Shown piece by piece: positions 35,825 to 45,288 of a stretch of 64,000 bases of DNA. Position numbers and translations under genes: made by a program. Below the pieces are notes generated by a model. That model was not told the origin of the DNA and made no database searches. It saw only the letters and a program-made list of their open reading frames with translations. The DNA lies in NCBI GenBank assembly GCA_903862715.1, contig CAIOYY010000087.1, positions 1 to 64,000 on the forward strand, given 5' to 3'. Within the stretch, counting starts at the first letter, position 1. Every line of letters begins with the position of its first letter. Source of the DNA: an uncultured Alphaproteobacteria bacterium (GTDB lineage: Bacteria; Pseudomonadota; Alphaproteobacteria; Micropepsales; Micropepsaceae).

Positions 35825-36140
35825 GGCGGCACCGGTCAGATTGGCGGGGGGACTATAGTGGCGGGGGTGCGCGCGTCAGCCCTCGTCCGGGGCACTCCTT
35901 TCGCGGCGGTGCGGCAAAGCGCCGAAATCGCCCCAAAACTGTGGAATTTATGCGGCATCGTGCCGCAAGCCCCTGCAAAATCGTGTCTTCTGTGGTACCG
36001 CCAGTCTGGGAAGCGCCGACGGGTTCGGGGGCGGCGATTTCTCGCGTTTTTCCGACGCGTTTTCTCCCGGACGCGCCCGCTTTTTTCAGGCACCCCATTC
36101 CCACGCGGGGCGGGGCGCCGGACTTCGAAAGGTAGAGACC
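35825..36140. other. Divergent trmL-petA spacer with a 17-bp dyad
   Basis: 316 bases without a gene, containing the promoters of trmL-hemF and petABC. A perfect dyad TGCGGCA-TCG-TGCCGCA lies at 35951-35967, about 180 bases before petA; it has no T-run and could be an operator or a transcript hairpin. No clear -10/-35 pair stands out. Confidence 0.45.
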
Positions 36141-36725
36141 GTGGCTCACTCGCATACGGCCGATACGACCAGACGCGATTTTCTTTATATCGCGACCGGA
36201 GCTGCCACCGCCGTTGGTGCCGCTTCCGTAGCCTGGCCGCTGATCGACCAGATGAACCCATCCGCTAACGTCCTGGCCCTGGCCTCCATCGAGGTCGATA
36301 TTTCCGCCGTGCAACCCGGACAGATGATCCGCGTGATGTGGCGCGGACGCCCGACCTTCATCCGCCGCCTGACCCCGCAGGAAATAACGGACACGAATGC
36401 CGTTCCGGTCGCGGACCTGATCGATCCGACCGCGCGCAACGGCAATCTTCCGGAAAATGCAGAAGCCACCGCCGCCAACCGCCTCACCGCCCCCGGCGCG
36501 CATGGCGAAGGCGCGGCGCCGGCCGAATGGCTGATCGTCGTCGGCGTTTGCACCCATCTCGGCTGCATCCCTACCGGCAATCAGGGCGATTACGGCGGCT
36601 GGCTGTGCGCCTGTCACGGTTCGCAATATGACGCGGCAGGCCGCGTGCGGGTCGGACCCGCGCCGGAAAATCTGGCCGTGCCGCCTTTCGCCTTTCTGTC
36701 CGACACCCGCGTTCGCATCGGCTGA
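36141..36725 (+). CDS. petA: Cytochrome bc1 Rieske iron-sulfur subunit
   Basis: 194-residue Rieske subunit of ubiquinol-cytochrome c reductase. N-terminal Tat-type signal anchor [20 protein letters not shown], then the [2Fe-2S] ligands in CTHLGC and CACHGSQYD, with [11 protein letters not shown] after the cluster. The 2Fe-2S cluster accepts the first electron from ubiquinol. Start is GTG 36141 with GAAAGG upstream. Head of the petABC operon; 11 bases to petB. Confidence 0.95.
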   Translation: MAHSHTADTTRRDFLYIATGAATAVGAASVAWPLIDQMNPSANVLALASIEVDISAVQPGQMIRVMWRGRPTFIRRLTPQEITDTNAVPVADLIDPTARNGNLPENAEATAANRLTAPGAHGEGAAPAEWLIVVGVCTHLGCIPTGNQGDYGGWLCACHGSQYDAAGRVRVGPAPENLAVPPFAFLSDTRVRIG

Positions 36726-36736
36726 GGAACAAAAAC

Positions 36737-37984
36737 ATGTCCGGTCCTTCGACTTATGTTCCGAAATCGGGTTTCGCGCGGTGGATGGATACCCGTCTGC
36801 CGATCATGCGTCTCGCGCACGACACCGTCATCACCTTCCCGACGCCGCGTAACCTGAATATCTGGTACACGTTCGGCGGCATTCTCGCCTTCTGCCTTGG
36901 CGTGCAGATCATCACCGGCATCGTGCTGGCGATGCACTACACCCCGCATACCGCGATGGCGTTCGACTCCGTCGAGCACATCATGCGCGACGTGAATTAC
37001 GGCTGGCTGATCCGTTATGTGCATGCCAACGGCGCGTCGATGTTCTTCCTCGCCGTCTATATCCATATGTTCCGCGGCCTCTATTACGGATCGTACAAAG
37101 ACCCGCGTGAAATGATCTGGATTCTCGGTGTCATCCTCTATGTGCTGATGATGGCGACGGCGTTCCTCGGTTACACGCTTCCCTGGGGCCAGATGTCCTT
37201 CTGGGCGGCCACCGTCATCACCAATCTGTTCAGCGCCATTCCGTTCGTCGGCGAGGCCATCGTGAACCTTTTGTGGGGTGGCTTCTCAGTCGACAATCCG
37301 ACGTTGCAGCGTTTCTTCAGCCTGCATTACCTCCTGCCGTTCGTGATCGCGGGCGTCGTGATCCTGCACATTTGGGCGCTGCATGTTCCGGGCAACAACA
37401 ACCCGCTCGGCATCGACGTGAAGGGTCCGCAGGACACGCTGCCGTTCCACCCGTATTACACGGTGAAGGACCTCTTCTATCTGTCGCTGTTCCTGATCCT
37501 GTTCGCGGCGTTCGTGTTCTACGCCCCGAACTACCTCGGACACTCGATCAACTACATCGAAGCCGATCCGCTGGTGACGCCGCCGCATATCGTACCGGAA
37601 TGGTATTTCCTGCCCTTCTACGCGATCCTGCGCTCGATCCCGGACAAGCTGATGGGCGTCGTCGCATTGTTCGGTTCGATGCTGACGCTGTTCTTCGTGC
37701 CCTGGCTCGACACGGGCAAGGTGCGTTCGGCGCGTTTCCGTCCCACCTACAGAATCTTCTTCTGGCTCTTTGTCTTCGACTGCTTCGTGCTCGGTTACGC
37801 GGGTTCCCAGCCGGTGGATGGTGTGCTGTTCAACACGCCGATCTCGCTACTGCTGGTAGCGCGTATCGCCACTTTGTACTTCTTCCTCCACTTCTGGGTG
37901 ATCATGCCGCTTGTCGGCCTGTTCGAGACCCCCAAACCCCTACCTGACAGCATCGCCAAACCGGTGCTGCAGGCCGCGGAATAG
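36737..37984 (+). CDS. petB: Cytochrome b of the bc1 complex
   Basis: 415-residue membrane subunit carrying haems bL and bH and the quinol sites. Eight helices are visible; haem-ligand histidines lie in the second and fourth helices ([40 protein letters not shown]). The Qo-site signature PEWYF is present as [16 protein letters not shown], and [12 protein letters not shown] forms the cd region. The C-terminus ends after a final helix facing FETPKPLP. Eleven bases to petC, so it is one operon. Confidence 0.96.
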   Translation: MSGPSTYVPKSGFARWMDTRLPIMRLAHDTVITFPTPRNLNIWYTFGGILAFCLGVQIITGIVLAMHYTPHTAMAFDSVEHIMRDVNYGWLIRYVHANGASMFFLAVYIHMFRGLYYGSYKDPREMIWILGVILYVLMMATAFLGYTLPWGQMSFWAATVITNLFSAIPFVGEAIVNLLWGGFSVDNPTLQRFFSLHYLLPFVIAGVVILHIWALHVPGNNNPLGIDVKGPQDTLPFHPYYTVKDLFYLSLFLILFAAFVFYAPNYLGHSINYIEADPLVTPPHIVPEWYFLPFYAILRSIPDKLMGVVALFGSMLTLFFVPWLDTGKVRSARFRPTYRIFFWLFVFDCFVLGYAGSQPVDGVLFNTPISLLLVARIATLYFFLHFWVIMPLVGLFETPKPLPDSIAKPVLQAAE

Positions 37985-37995
37985 GAGCGCGCGAT

Positions 37996-38805
37996 ATGTT
38001 GAAATTGCCCATGCGCAACGCGCTTCTGGCGTTCGGGATCGCCGCTCTCGGCGCCCTCTCCGCACCCGCTTCCGCCGCCGAACATGGTGCGGCAGTCGAG
38101 AGCCGCGACTGGTCGTTCAATGGTCCCTTCGGCACCTATGACCGCGCCGAATTGCAGCGCGGCTATCAGGTGTACAAGGAGGTCTGTTCGGCCTGTCACA
38201 GCCTGAACCGTATCGCTTTCCGCAATCTCAGCGATGCGGGCGGGCCGGGCTTCACCGAACTGGAAGTCCGAGCCTTGGCCGCGAGCTATCAGATTCCGGC
38301 AGAACCCAATGAACGCGGCGAAACTACCGATGCCGAGGGCCGTCCGCTGATGCGCGAAGCGCTGCCGTCGGACTATTTCCCGTCGCGCTTCCCGAACGAC
38401 AATGCGGCGCGCGCTTCGAACAATGGCGCGCTTCCGCCCGACCTCTCGCTCATCACCAAGGCGCGCGACGGGGGTTCGGACTATATCTATGCACTCTTGA
38501 CAGGTTACGGACACGAGGTCCCGGCAGGCGTCACGGTCAATCCGGGACAATATTACAACCCGTATTTCCTGGGCGGTCTCCTTGCCATGCCGCAACCGCT
38601 GTTTGCCAATCAGGTGACTTATGCCGATGGCACGGAAGCCTCCATCGAACAGATGGCGCATGACGTGACCGCGTTCCTGACCTGGACGGCGGAACCCAAA
38701 ATGGAAGAACGCAAATCGCTCGGCTTTGCCGTGATCCTGTTCCTGATCGCGTTCTCGGGCCTGTGCTTCCTGTCCTACCGCAAGCTCTGGCACGGCGAAC
38801 ACTAA
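37996..38805 (+). CDS. petC: Cytochrome c1
   Basis: 269-residue haem subunit of the bc1 complex that passes electrons to soluble cytochrome c. Signal peptide to about ASAAEH, covalent haem motif CSACHSL followed by NRIAFRNLSD, the methionine-containing ligand region near LLAMPQPLF, and a C-terminal membrane anchor (FAVILFLIAFSGLCFLSYRKLW). A strong terminator follows at 38829-38858, closing the petABC operon. Confidence 0.95.
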   Translation: MLKLPMRNALLAFGIAALGALSAPASAAEHGAAVESRDWSFNGPFGTYDRAELQRGYQVYKEVCSACHSLNRIAFRNLSDAGGPGFTELEVRALAASYQIPAEPNERGETTDAEGRPLMREALPSDYFPSRFPNDNAARASNNGALPPDLSLITKARDGGSDYIYALLTGYGHEVPAGVTVNPGQYYNPYFLGGLLAMPQPLFANQVTYADGTEASIEQMAHDVTAFLTWTAEPKMEERKSLGFAVILFLIAFSGLCFLSYRKLWHGEH

Positions 38806-38828
38806 GCCGCGTCAACAACGCCTAACCG

Positions 38829-38861
38829 AGGCCCGCCATGAAAGTGGCGGGCCTTTTTCTT
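38829..38861 (+). terminator. Strong intrinsic terminator of petABC
   Basis: Stem GGCCCGCCA (38830-38838) and TGGCGGGCC (38845-38853) with a 6-base loop, followed by TTTTTCTT. Textbook rho-independent structure, 24 bases after the petC stop. Confidence 0.93.
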
Positions 38862-38943
38862 ATGCCGCTCCCAGCAAAGACAGGCATTCGTGCGTTTTTC
38901 TTGCAGGGTGGCCCCCCCGTGATAAAACGGCCCGCTTTTGCGG

Positions 38944-39831
38944 ATGGACGAGATGACGAAAACGGTTCTGGGCATTATCGGCGGTTCGGGCGTCTACGAC
39001 ATAGACGGGCTCGAGAATGCACGCTGGGAGAAGGTGGCGTCGCCCTGGGGCGAGCCATCGGATGCGTTCCTGCGCGGAACGCTTTCCGGTGTGGAGATGG
39101 TGTTCCTGCCCCGTCACGGCCGCGGCCATGTACAGACGCCGACCTCGATCAATTACCGCGCCAATATCGACGCGCTGAAGCGTGCGGGCGTGACCGACCT
39201 TATTTCGGTTTCGGCCTGCGGATCCTTGCGCGAGGAATTGCCGCCGGGCGCCTTCGTGCTGGCTGACCAGTTCATCGACCGTACCTTCGCGCGCGAGAAA
39301 AGCTTCTTCGGACCCGGCTTCGTCGCCCATGTCTCAATGGCCCATCCCGTGTGCCCGCGCCTTATGAACGCGCTGGACGATGCGGCCAGAGCGGCGAATA
39401 TCCCCGTGACGCGCGGCGGCACCTATCTCGCGATGGAAGGCCCGCAATTCTCCTCGCTCGCGGAATCGAACCTCTATCGCAGCTGGGGCTGCGATGTGAT
39501 CGGCATGACGGCCATGCCGGAAGCCAAGCTCGCGCGGGAAGCGGAAATTCCTTACGCCATCGTTGCCATGGTGACCGATTACGATTGCTGGCACCCCGAC
39601 CACGACCATGTGACGGTCGATCAGGTGATCAAGGTGCTGTTGTCGAATGCGGGCAAAGCGCGCGCGCTGGTGAAACAGGTCGCCTCGACCCTCGGTATGG
39701 AACGCACGAACTCGCCTTTGGGAATCGAAACCGTGCTCGACACGGCACTGATCACCGCGCCGGAAAAACGCGACCCGAAACTTGTCCGTAAACTCGATGC
39801 GGTCGCAGGCCGCGTTCTGAAAAAGGTTTAA
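38944..39831 (+). CDS. mtnP: S-methyl-5'-thioadenosine phosphorylase
   Basis: Phosphorolysis of 5'-methylthioadenosine (and often 5'-deoxyadenosine) to adenine and the 5-modified ribose 1-phosphate. About 295 residues of the PNP/MTAP family: [13 protein letters not shown] phosphate loop, [50 protein letters not shown] and VTDYDCWH. Starts may be ATG 38944 or 38953. Followed 5 bases later by apt and then mtnA; the four genes to 43822 seem to form one salvage unit. Confidence 0.94.
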   Translation: MDEMTKTVLGIIGGSGVYDIDGLENARWEKVASPWGEPSDAFLRGTLSGVEMVFLPRHGRGHVQTPTSINYRANIDALKRAGVTDLISVSACGSLREELPPGAFVLADQFIDRTFAREKSFFGPGFVAHVSMAHPVCPRLMNALDDAARAANIPVTRGGTYLAMEGPQFSSLAESNLYRSWGCDVIGMTAMPEAKLAREAEIPYAIVAMVTDYDCWHPDHDHVTVDQVIKVLLSNAGKARALVKQVASTLGMERTNSPLGIETVLDTALITAPEKRDPKLVRKLDAVAGRVLKKV

Positions 39832-39836
39832 GAGCC

Positions 39837-40364
39837 ATGGACTTCAAGACCATCATCCGCACCATTCCCGATTATCCCAAAAAAGGGATCATGTTCCGCG
39901 ACGTCACGACCTTGCTTGGCAATGCGCCGGCGTTTCGCCGCGCAGTCGATGAGATGGTGCAGCCCTACGCGGGGCTGCGCATCGACAAGGTGGCGGGCAT
40001 TGAGGCGCGCGGATTCATTCTGGGCGGCGCGGTGGCGCATCAGCTCTCCATCGGCTTCGTGCCGGTACGCAAAAAGGGCAAGCTGCCCTGGAAGACGCTG
40101 GGCGAGGATTACGCGCTGGAATACGGCACCGACCGGGTCGAAATTCACGAAGACGCCGTGAAGAAGGGCGACACCGTATTGGTGGTGGATGACCTGATCG
40201 CCACCGGCGGCACCGCCCTGGCTGCGATCAAATTATTGGAGCGCGCGGGCGCAAATGTTGTCGGTTGTTCCTTCGTGATTGATCTGCCCGAGCTTGGCGG
40301 CGCGGCCAAGCTTCGCGCGCTGGGCAAGGATGTGAAGACGCTGGTGGGCTTTGAAGGCCACTGA
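39837..40364 (+). CDS. apt: Adenine phosphoribosyltransferase
   Basis: Converts adenine plus PRPP to AMP. 175 residues, with [30 protein letters not shown] and the PRPP-binding loop [17 protein letters not shown]. Directly after mtnP, so the adenine released by MTA phosphorolysis can be recovered. ATG 39837, 5 bases after the mtnP stop. An inverted repeat separates it from mtnA. Confidence 0.95.
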   Translation: MDFKTIIRTIPDYPKKGIMFRDVTTLLGNAPAFRRAVDEMVQPYAGLRIDKVAGIEARGFILGGAVAHQLSIGFVPVRKKGKLPWKTLGEDYALEYGTDRVEIHEDAVKKGDTVLVVDDLIATGGTALAAIKLLERAGANVVGCSFVIDLPELGGAAKLRALGKDVKTLVGFEGH

Positions 40365-40372
40365 TCGTTTCT

Positions 40373-40443
40373 CGTCATACTGAGCTTGTCGAAGGATGAG
40401 GGCCACACAATATCCTCATGCTTCGACAGGCTCAGCATGAGGG
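40373..40443. repeat. Dispersed intergenic inverted repeat (CTGAGCTTGTCGAAG type)
   Basis: Imperfect dyad with 29-30 base arms: the left arm includes CTGAGCTTGTCGAAGGATGA (40380-40399), and the right arm's complement reads CTGAGCCTGTCGAAGCATGA. The core CTGAGC-TGTCGAAG-ATGAGG belongs to a class of short palindromic repeats scattered through intergenic regions of several proteobacteria. Here it lies between apt and mtnA; it may be a transcript hairpin affecting mRNA stability or the apt/mtnA ratio. Confidence 0.85.
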
Positions 40444-40479
40444 TCTGAATATCGCATCGGCAACGCTGGAGAATGCACC

Positions 40480-41565
40480 TTGAAAATTCGCGGCCAACAT
40501 TACCGCACCATATGGCCGTCTCCGGATGCGCGTTCGATCGAGGTGATCGATCAGATGAAGCTGCCGCATCTGTTCACGACGTCCAAGCTTTCAACGCTTG
40601 ATGGAGCGGCGGATGCGATCCACACCATGCTTGTGCGCGGCGCGCCTCTGATCGGCGCGACCGCCGCTTACGGCATTGCGCTCGCCATGCGCGAAGACGC
40701 GTCCGATGAAGCGCTGGACGCGGCCTATGATCTGTTGCTGGAAACGCGCCCCACCGCGATCAATCTGAAATGGGCGCTGGACCGCATGCGCAACGCGCTG
40801 CGCAACCGGCCCCGCGAAGCCCGTAGCGAAGCCGCCTGGTTCGAGGCCGGAAAAATCTGCGACGAGGACGTCGAGACCTGCCGCAAGATAGGCGAATACG
40901 GCCTTGAACTTTTCCGCGAAGCCCATGCCCGAAAGAAGACAAAGGGCCCGCTCAACATTCTCACCCACTGCAATGCGGGCTGGCTGGCCTGCGTCGACTG
41001 GGGCACCGCGCTGGCGCCGATCTACATGGCGCATGATGCCGGAATACCGATTCATGTGTGGGTCGACGAAACCCGGCCCCGCAATCAGGGCGCGTCATTG
41101 ACCGCGTTCGAACTGGGCAGCCATGGCGTGCCGCATGCGATCATTGCTGATAATGCGGGCGGGCTTTTCATGCGTCAGGGGCAGGTCGATCTCTGTATCG
41201 TCGGCACCGACCGCGTGACCGCCAATGGCGATGTCGCCAACAAGATCGGGACCTATCTGAAGGCGCTGGCGGCGAAGGACAATAATGTTCCCTTTTATGT
41301 CGCGCTCCCTTCCTCCACCATCGACTGGACACTGAATTCCGGCGACCTCATTCCCATCGAGGAGCGCTCCAGCGATGAGGTGACGAAAATGACCGGCCGC
41401 CTTCCCGACGGAAGCGTGGCCACGGTCGAGATTTCCGCGCCGGGTTCACCCGCCGCCAATCCCGGCTTCGACGTGACGCCCGCGCGCCTTGTCACCAGCT
41501 TCATCACCGAGCGCGGAACCTGCCCCGCGACCGAAGCGGGCCTGCGCGGACTGTTTCCGAAGTAA
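40480..41565 (+). CDS. mtnA: Methylthioribose-1-phosphate isomerase
   Basis: Isomerises 5-methylthioribose 1-phosphate to 5-methylthioribulose 1-phosphate. 361 residues of the eIF2B-like family, with [14 protein letters not shown], catalytic C164 in [17 protein letters not shown], and D244 in [20 protein letters not shown]. Start is TTG 40480 after CTGGAGAA. The classic downstream genes mtnB, C, D and W are not in the window; instead a class II aldolase fusion follows at 41765. Confidence 0.94.
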   Translation: MKIRGQHYRTIWPSPDARSIEVIDQMKLPHLFTTSKLSTLDGAADAIHTMLVRGAPLIGATAAYGIALAMREDASDEALDAAYDLLLETRPTAINLKWALDRMRNALRNRPREARSEAAWFEAGKICDEDVETCRKIGEYGLELFREAHARKKTKGPLNILTHCNAGWLACVDWGTALAPIYMAHDAGIPIHVWVDETRPRNQGASLTAFELGSHGVPHAIIADNAGGLFMRQGQVDLCIVGTDRVTANGDVANKIGTYLKALAAKDNNVPFYVALPSSTIDWTLNSGDLIPIEERSSDEVTKMTGRLPDGSVATVEISAPGSPAANPGFDVTPARLVTSFITERGTCPATEAGLRGLFPK

Positions 41566-41764
41566 CCAGATCATTTGTTATGAGCCGCGAAAGCGGGCCA
41601 TCCAGATGGGTATGGAGCGTATTCGCCGTGCCGACGCGCGGCGGCCGGATGGCCCGGTCAAGCCGGCCCCTGACATAGGATTTTATCGTCGGGGCAAAAT
41701 GCTCTAGAAGGCGGCGCTTGAAACTCGCCGCGCGAAGCCCTCGCACCATGGGAAGAAGAACAAC

Positions 41765-43822
41765 ATGAAATCTTTGTGGTCGGATCAGGAAGCCAACGCC
41801 TATATCGCGCGCTATGGCGCCAAAGGCGTGAACGCGGATCTTGCGGTGCGCGTCTACACGACGCGTCTTCTTGGCGGCGATCCGAGCCTTGTCCTGCACG
41901 GCGGCGGCAACACCTCGGTTAAGACGCAGATGACCGACCTTCTCGGCGATAAGGTCGACGTTCTGTGCGTCAAGGGTTCCGGCTGGGACATGGGCAATAT
42001 CGAGCCAGCGGGCCTGCCTGCCGTGCGGCTGGAGCCGTTGCGCCGCCTTTTCGTGCTGCCAAAACTTTCCGACGAAGACATGGTGAATTACCAGCGCGTG
42101 AATCTTCTGGATGCGAGCGCGCCGAACCCATCGGTCGAAGCGCTGCTGCATGCCTTCCTGCCGCATAAATTTGTCGACCACACCCATTCGACATCGGTGC
42201 TGGCGCTGACTGACCAGCCAGACGGCGAGGCTTTCGCGCGCGAAACTTTCGGCGATCGCATGGCCTATGTGCCCTATTGCATTCCGGGCTTCGCGCTGGC
42301 GAAAAGCGTCGGGCAGGTTTACGCGCAGAACCCGAAGGTCGAAGGACTTGTTCTTCTGCGTCACGGCATCTTCACCTTCGCGGATGATGCGAAGACCGCC
42401 TATGAGCTGATGATCGAAATGGTCACCAAAGCGGAAGCCGCATTGGCCAAAGGCCGCAAGACGATCATGCCGGTGAAGCTGCCCGCGAAACTCGCCAGCC
42501 TTGCCGAGATCGCGCCGATTTTACGCGGTGCCGTCGCCATCACGAACGACAAAGATAAAGGCACGGCGAAACGCCAGATTCTCGATTTCCGGACGAATGC
42601 GCAGATTCTGGATTATGTGAACGGCGCGGACGTTGCACGTTACAGCCAGGTTGGCGTCGCCACACCCGATCACACGATCCGCACGAAAAACATTCCCCTC
42701 GTGGTCCCTGCGCCGGAAGCCGGCAAGATCGACGAGTGGGCCATCGCGGTGAAGCAGGCGGTCGCCGATTATGTGAGCGCCTATCACGATTATTTCGCGC
42801 GCAATAATGTGCGCTTCAATGGCGGCAAGAAGGAGCTCGATCCCGTGCCGCGCGTCGTGCTGGTGCCGGGGCTCGGCCTGTTCGGCCTCGGTGGTTCGGC
42901 GAAGGACGCGGCAATTGCCGCCGACATTGCCGAGAACACGGTCGAAGTCATCGGCAATGCCGAGAAGATGACCAGCTATCAGTCGATCTCAGAAGCCGAC
43001 ATGTTCGATGTCGAATACTGGTCGCTGGAACAGGCGAAGCTCGGCAAGGGCGCGGAAAAGCCTTTCGCACGGCAGGTTGTCGTCGTGACCGGCGGCGGTT
43101 CGGGGATCGGCGAAGCGACGGCGAAAGCCTTCGCGAAACTCGGCGCGGAAGTGGCGCTGTTCGAGCGCGACGAGGAAGCCGCTGATCGCGTGGCAGCCGA
43201 GATCGGCCGACATGCCGATGGAATCCCTTGCGACGTGACGGACCCCGCGTCTGTGCGCGCGGCTTTTGATAAGGTCGTGTCGACCTTTGGCGGCGTCGAC
43301 ATCGTGGTGTCAAATGCGGGCGCGGCCTGGCAGGGTCGCATCGGCGAGGTCGATGACGAAACCTTGCGCAAATCGTTCGAGCTGAATTTCTTCGCGCATC
43401 AGCGCATCGCACAGAACGCCGTGCGCATCATGAAGCAGCAGGACACCGGCGGATGCCTTTTGTTCAACACGTCGAAACAGGCGGTAAATCCCGGCAAGGA
43501 TTTCGGACCTTATGGCCTGCCGAAAGCGGCGACGCTTTTCCTCGTCAAGCAATATGCGCTCGACCACGGCAAGGACGGCGTCCGCGCCAACGCGGTGAAC
43601 GCCGACCGCATCCGCACCGGCTTACTCACCGGCGATATGGTGACGGCGCGCTCGCAGGCGCGCGGCATGTCCGAGAAGGATTATATGAGCGGAAATCTTC
43701 TGGGCCGCGAAGTGACGGCGGAAGACGTGGCGGAGGCCTTTGTCTATCTGGCGCTTGCCAACAAGACGACAGCCGCCATCGTCACCGTCGACGGCGGGAA
43801 CATTGAGGCGAGTCTGCGGTAG
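41765..43822 (+). CDS. Fused class II aldolase / short-chain dehydrogenase
   Basis: 685 residues. Residues 1-420 are a FucA/RhaD-type zinc aldolase: LHGGGNTSVK (44-53), E125, zinc ligands H139 and H141 in VDHTHS and H200 in LLRHGIF. Residues 435-685 are an SDR: VVTGGGSGIGEATAKA (about 440-455), S about 569 (NTSKQ), Y582 and K586 (YGLPK), VTVDGGN end. Homologues are annotated rhamnulose-1-phosphate aldolase/lactaldehyde dehydrogenase. No rhamnose genes are here; mtnP-apt-mtnA are directly upstream, so cleavage of 5-methylthio- or 5-deoxyribulose 1-phosphate to dihydroxyacetone phosphate and an aldehyde, then its oxidation or reduction, is plausible. A 199-base spacer separates it from mtnA. 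Confidence 0.9.
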   Translation: MKSLWSDQEANAYIARYGAKGVNADLAVRVYTTRLLGGDPSLVLHGGGNTSVKTQMTDLLGDKVDVLCVKGSGWDMGNIEPAGLPAVRLEPLRRLFVLPKLSDEDMVNYQRVNLLDASAPNPSVEALLHAFLPHKFVDHTHSTSVLALTDQPDGEAFARETFGDRMAYVPYCIPGFALAKSVGQVYAQNPKVEGLVLLRHGIFTFADDAKTAYELMIEMVTKAEAALAKGRKTIMPVKLPAKLASLAEIAPILRGAVAITNDKDKGTAKRQILDFRTNAQILDYVNGADVARYSQVGVATPDHTIRTKNIPLVVPAPEAGKIDEWAIAVKQAVADYVSAYHDYFARNNVRFNGGKKELDPVPRVVLVPGLGLFGLGGSAKDAAIAADIAENTVEVIGNAEKMTSYQSISEADMFDVEYWSLEQAKLGKGAEKPFARQVVVVTGGGSGIGEATAKAFAKLGAEVALFERDEEAADRVAAEIGRHADGIPCDVTDPASVRAAFDKVVSTFGGVDIVVSNAGAAWQGRIGEVDDETLRKSFELNFFAHQRIAQNAVRIMKQQDTGGCLLFNTSKQAVNPGKDFGPYGLPKAATLFLVKQYALDHGKDGVRANAVNADRIRTGLLTGDMVTARSQARGMSEKDYMSGNLLGREVTAEDVAEAFVYLALANKTTAAIVTVDGGNIEASLR

Positions 43823-43833
43823 GCGGGCACTCC

Positions 43834-43850
43834 GGCGCGCTTTGCGCGCC
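43834..43850 (+). terminator. GC hairpin after the aldolase fusion
   Basis: Perfect GGCGCGC-TTT-GCGCGCC stem-loop 12 bases after the stop. There is no T-run, so it may act as a transcript-end stabiliser or a weak, Rho-assisted terminator. Confidence 0.4.
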
Positions 43851-43970
43851 AACTATAGAATATTGCGTGTAGAGCACGCGGAGCGATGCTCGCCGGGTTT
43901 GAGCGTTTGCCTTGTTCTCGAATGGCGATAACCTGTCCGGTGCGGAAGGTTACAGAAAAGGCCGAGACCC

Positions 43971-44180
43971 GTGATCGAAAGAACCGAAGCGAGAGACGTG
44001 CTGCGCGGACTGGCCAATGCGGTGATCGGATGGAAACACCATCATGCGCATGACGCGGAAGGCTTTCGCGAAGTCGATGTCTGGCTGCGCAAGGCGGAAG
44101 ACGTGCTCCGCAAGGCGGGTTATTTCGGCGATGCCGCGCCGCGCGCGCTGGAAGAAGACGCGACGTCGGGGGATATCTGA
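43971..44180 (+). CDS. Small hypothetical protein
   Basis: 69 residues from GTG 43971, mostly amphipathic helix with a HHHAHD cluster and an acidic C-terminus (EEDATSGDI). No family recognised. Codon use is like its neighbours, with G/C in third positions. It lies after the fusion-enzyme hairpin and before a convergent repeat. It could be a real small protein, but evidence is limited to coding-like composition and length. Confidence 0.5.
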   Translation: MIERTEARDVLRGLANAVIGWKHHHAHDAEGFREVDVWLRKAEDVLRKAGYFGDAAPRALEEDATSGDI

Positions 44181-44190
44181 GGCATCTATG

Positions 44191-44236
44191 CCCCCCTTCC
44201 GGCCTTCGGCCACCTTCCCCTTCAAGGGGGGGAAGG
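44191..44236. repeat. C/G-rich palindromic repeat in a convergent spacer, copy 2
   Basis: Second copy of the element at 7468-7511: C-rich start, CTTCGG turn, CACCTTCCCCTT, then CAAGGGGGGAAGG. The right half forms a hairpin. Both copies sit between genes that converge, which fits a bidirectional terminator or REP-type element. Confidence 0.6.
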
Positions 44237-44244
44237 AAGAGAGG

Positions 44245-44709
44245 TTATTTTGGCTTTCGGATGATGAAGACCTGGCTGATGAAGCTGTAATAGAGCTTCT
44301 CATCGGGGCCGCGTGCTTCATTGCGGCTTTGCAAAAGCCCCAGACGCGGCTGCGATGGCCAGTCGCGCTTGTTGAAGGCTTCGGTCGTATAGGTCAGCGT
44401 CAGGCCGGGGCGCACCGGAAGATGCCAGCGCATTTCGCGCGTGCCGGGCGAGAGATAGTCTTCCTGCGAGACGTCACCATCCATAGCTTCGCTCGCGCGG
44501 CGATTGGCGACCATCAATTTCATCCATACCGCCGCCGTGTGCCAGCCGCTGGCGATCAACCCGCCATAGGGGCCGTTCACCGCCGCGGCGGCATCGAGAT
44601 GAAAGGGTTGCGGATCGAACTGGCGCGCGAAGGCGATGATGTTTTCTTCGGTAAAGTTGAAGCTGCCCAGCGTGATCTTGCCGCCAAGGGGAATGTCCTC
44701 GAAATACAT
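44245..44709 (-). CDS. MaoC-like hydratase, second of a tandem pair
   Basis: 154-residue hotdog-fold protein of the MaoC family, which often acts on enoyl-CoA or related thioesters. The hydratase-2-like motif appears as FARQFDPQPFHLD, followed by GGLIASGWHTA. It shares the same order of motifs with the upstream gene, so the two are paralogues. One base separates the genes. Substrate unknown; roles in fatty acid or polyhydroxyalkanoate metabolism are possible. Confidence 0.87.
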   Translation of the reverse strand: MYFEDIPLGGKITLGSFNFTEENIIAFARQFDPQPFHLDAAAAVNGPYGGLIASGWHTAAVWMKLMVANRRASEAMDGDVSQEDYLSPGTREMRWHLPVRPGLTLTYTTEAFNKRDWPSQPRLGLLQSRNEARGPDEKLYYSFISQVFIIRKPK

Positions 44710-44710
44710 C

Positions 44711-45175
44711 TCAGGCCTCCCTTTTGCGGATCATGATCGGCGACTTGTAGGTCATCGCTAATTGGCGTTCGGTCTCGGGATTGGAGCGAAAGAGATCGAA
44801 GCGAAAAGTAACGAAGCCACGGTCGGGTTTTGAAAGCGAGGCGCGGGCATCCAGGACTTCGGCTTCCATGCGCAGACGATCGCCGGGGCGCACGGGACGG
44901 CGCCATTGTACTTCATCGACACCGGGCGAACCGAGACTGGTCGTGTCGTGAAGCAGGCCGTCCTTCAGGAGACGCATCGCCAGCGCGCACATATGCCAGC
45001 CGCTGGCGATCAGTCCGCCCGTCATGCCGTGCTTCGCGGCCTCAGGGTCCATATGCATGGGCTGCGGATCATATTCCTCGGCAAAGGCGATGATCTCGTC
45101 CTGGCTGATCACATAATCACCAAAGGCGAATTTTCGGCCCTTGGTGAAATCTTCGAAGCGCAATGGTTCAGGCAT
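44711..45175 (-). CDS. MaoC-like hydratase, first of a tandem pair
   Basis: 154 residues, hotdog fold. FAEEYDPQPMHMD carries the Asp/His catalytic dyad of hydratase-2 enzymes and GGLIASGWHMCALAMR the following helix; RRPVRPGDRL is a recurrent MaoC segment. With the downstream paralogue it may form a heterodimer, as some split MaoC proteins do. Acts in the cytosol; substrate unknown. Confidence 0.88.
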   Translation of the reverse strand: MPEPLRFEDFTKGRKFAFGDYVISQDEIIAFAEEYDPQPMHMDPEAAKHGMTGGLIASGWHMCALAMRLLKDGLLHDTTSLGSPGVDEVQWRRPVRPGDRLRMEAEVLDARASLSKPDRGFVTFRFDLFRSNPETERQLAMTYKSPIMIRKREA

Positions 45176-45288
45176 GGTGAGACTCGTAAATGGTCTTGCG
45201 TAACTGTGTCATCGCCAGAGCAGGTCTAACCCCGACAGGTACAAAATTCTGGATCCCCTTCCCTCGCCGAGATGACAGGCTTCGCCCG

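Noticed and set aside
41765-43822. Rhamnose catabolism as the role of the aldolase-dehydrogenase fusion
   Set aside because: No rhamnose isomerase, kinase, transporter or regulator is nearby; retained only as an alternative substrate.
43971-44736. 230-codon plus frame across 44044-44736
   Set aside because: It overlaps the MaoC gene on the other strand, runs through the repeat and has no domain.
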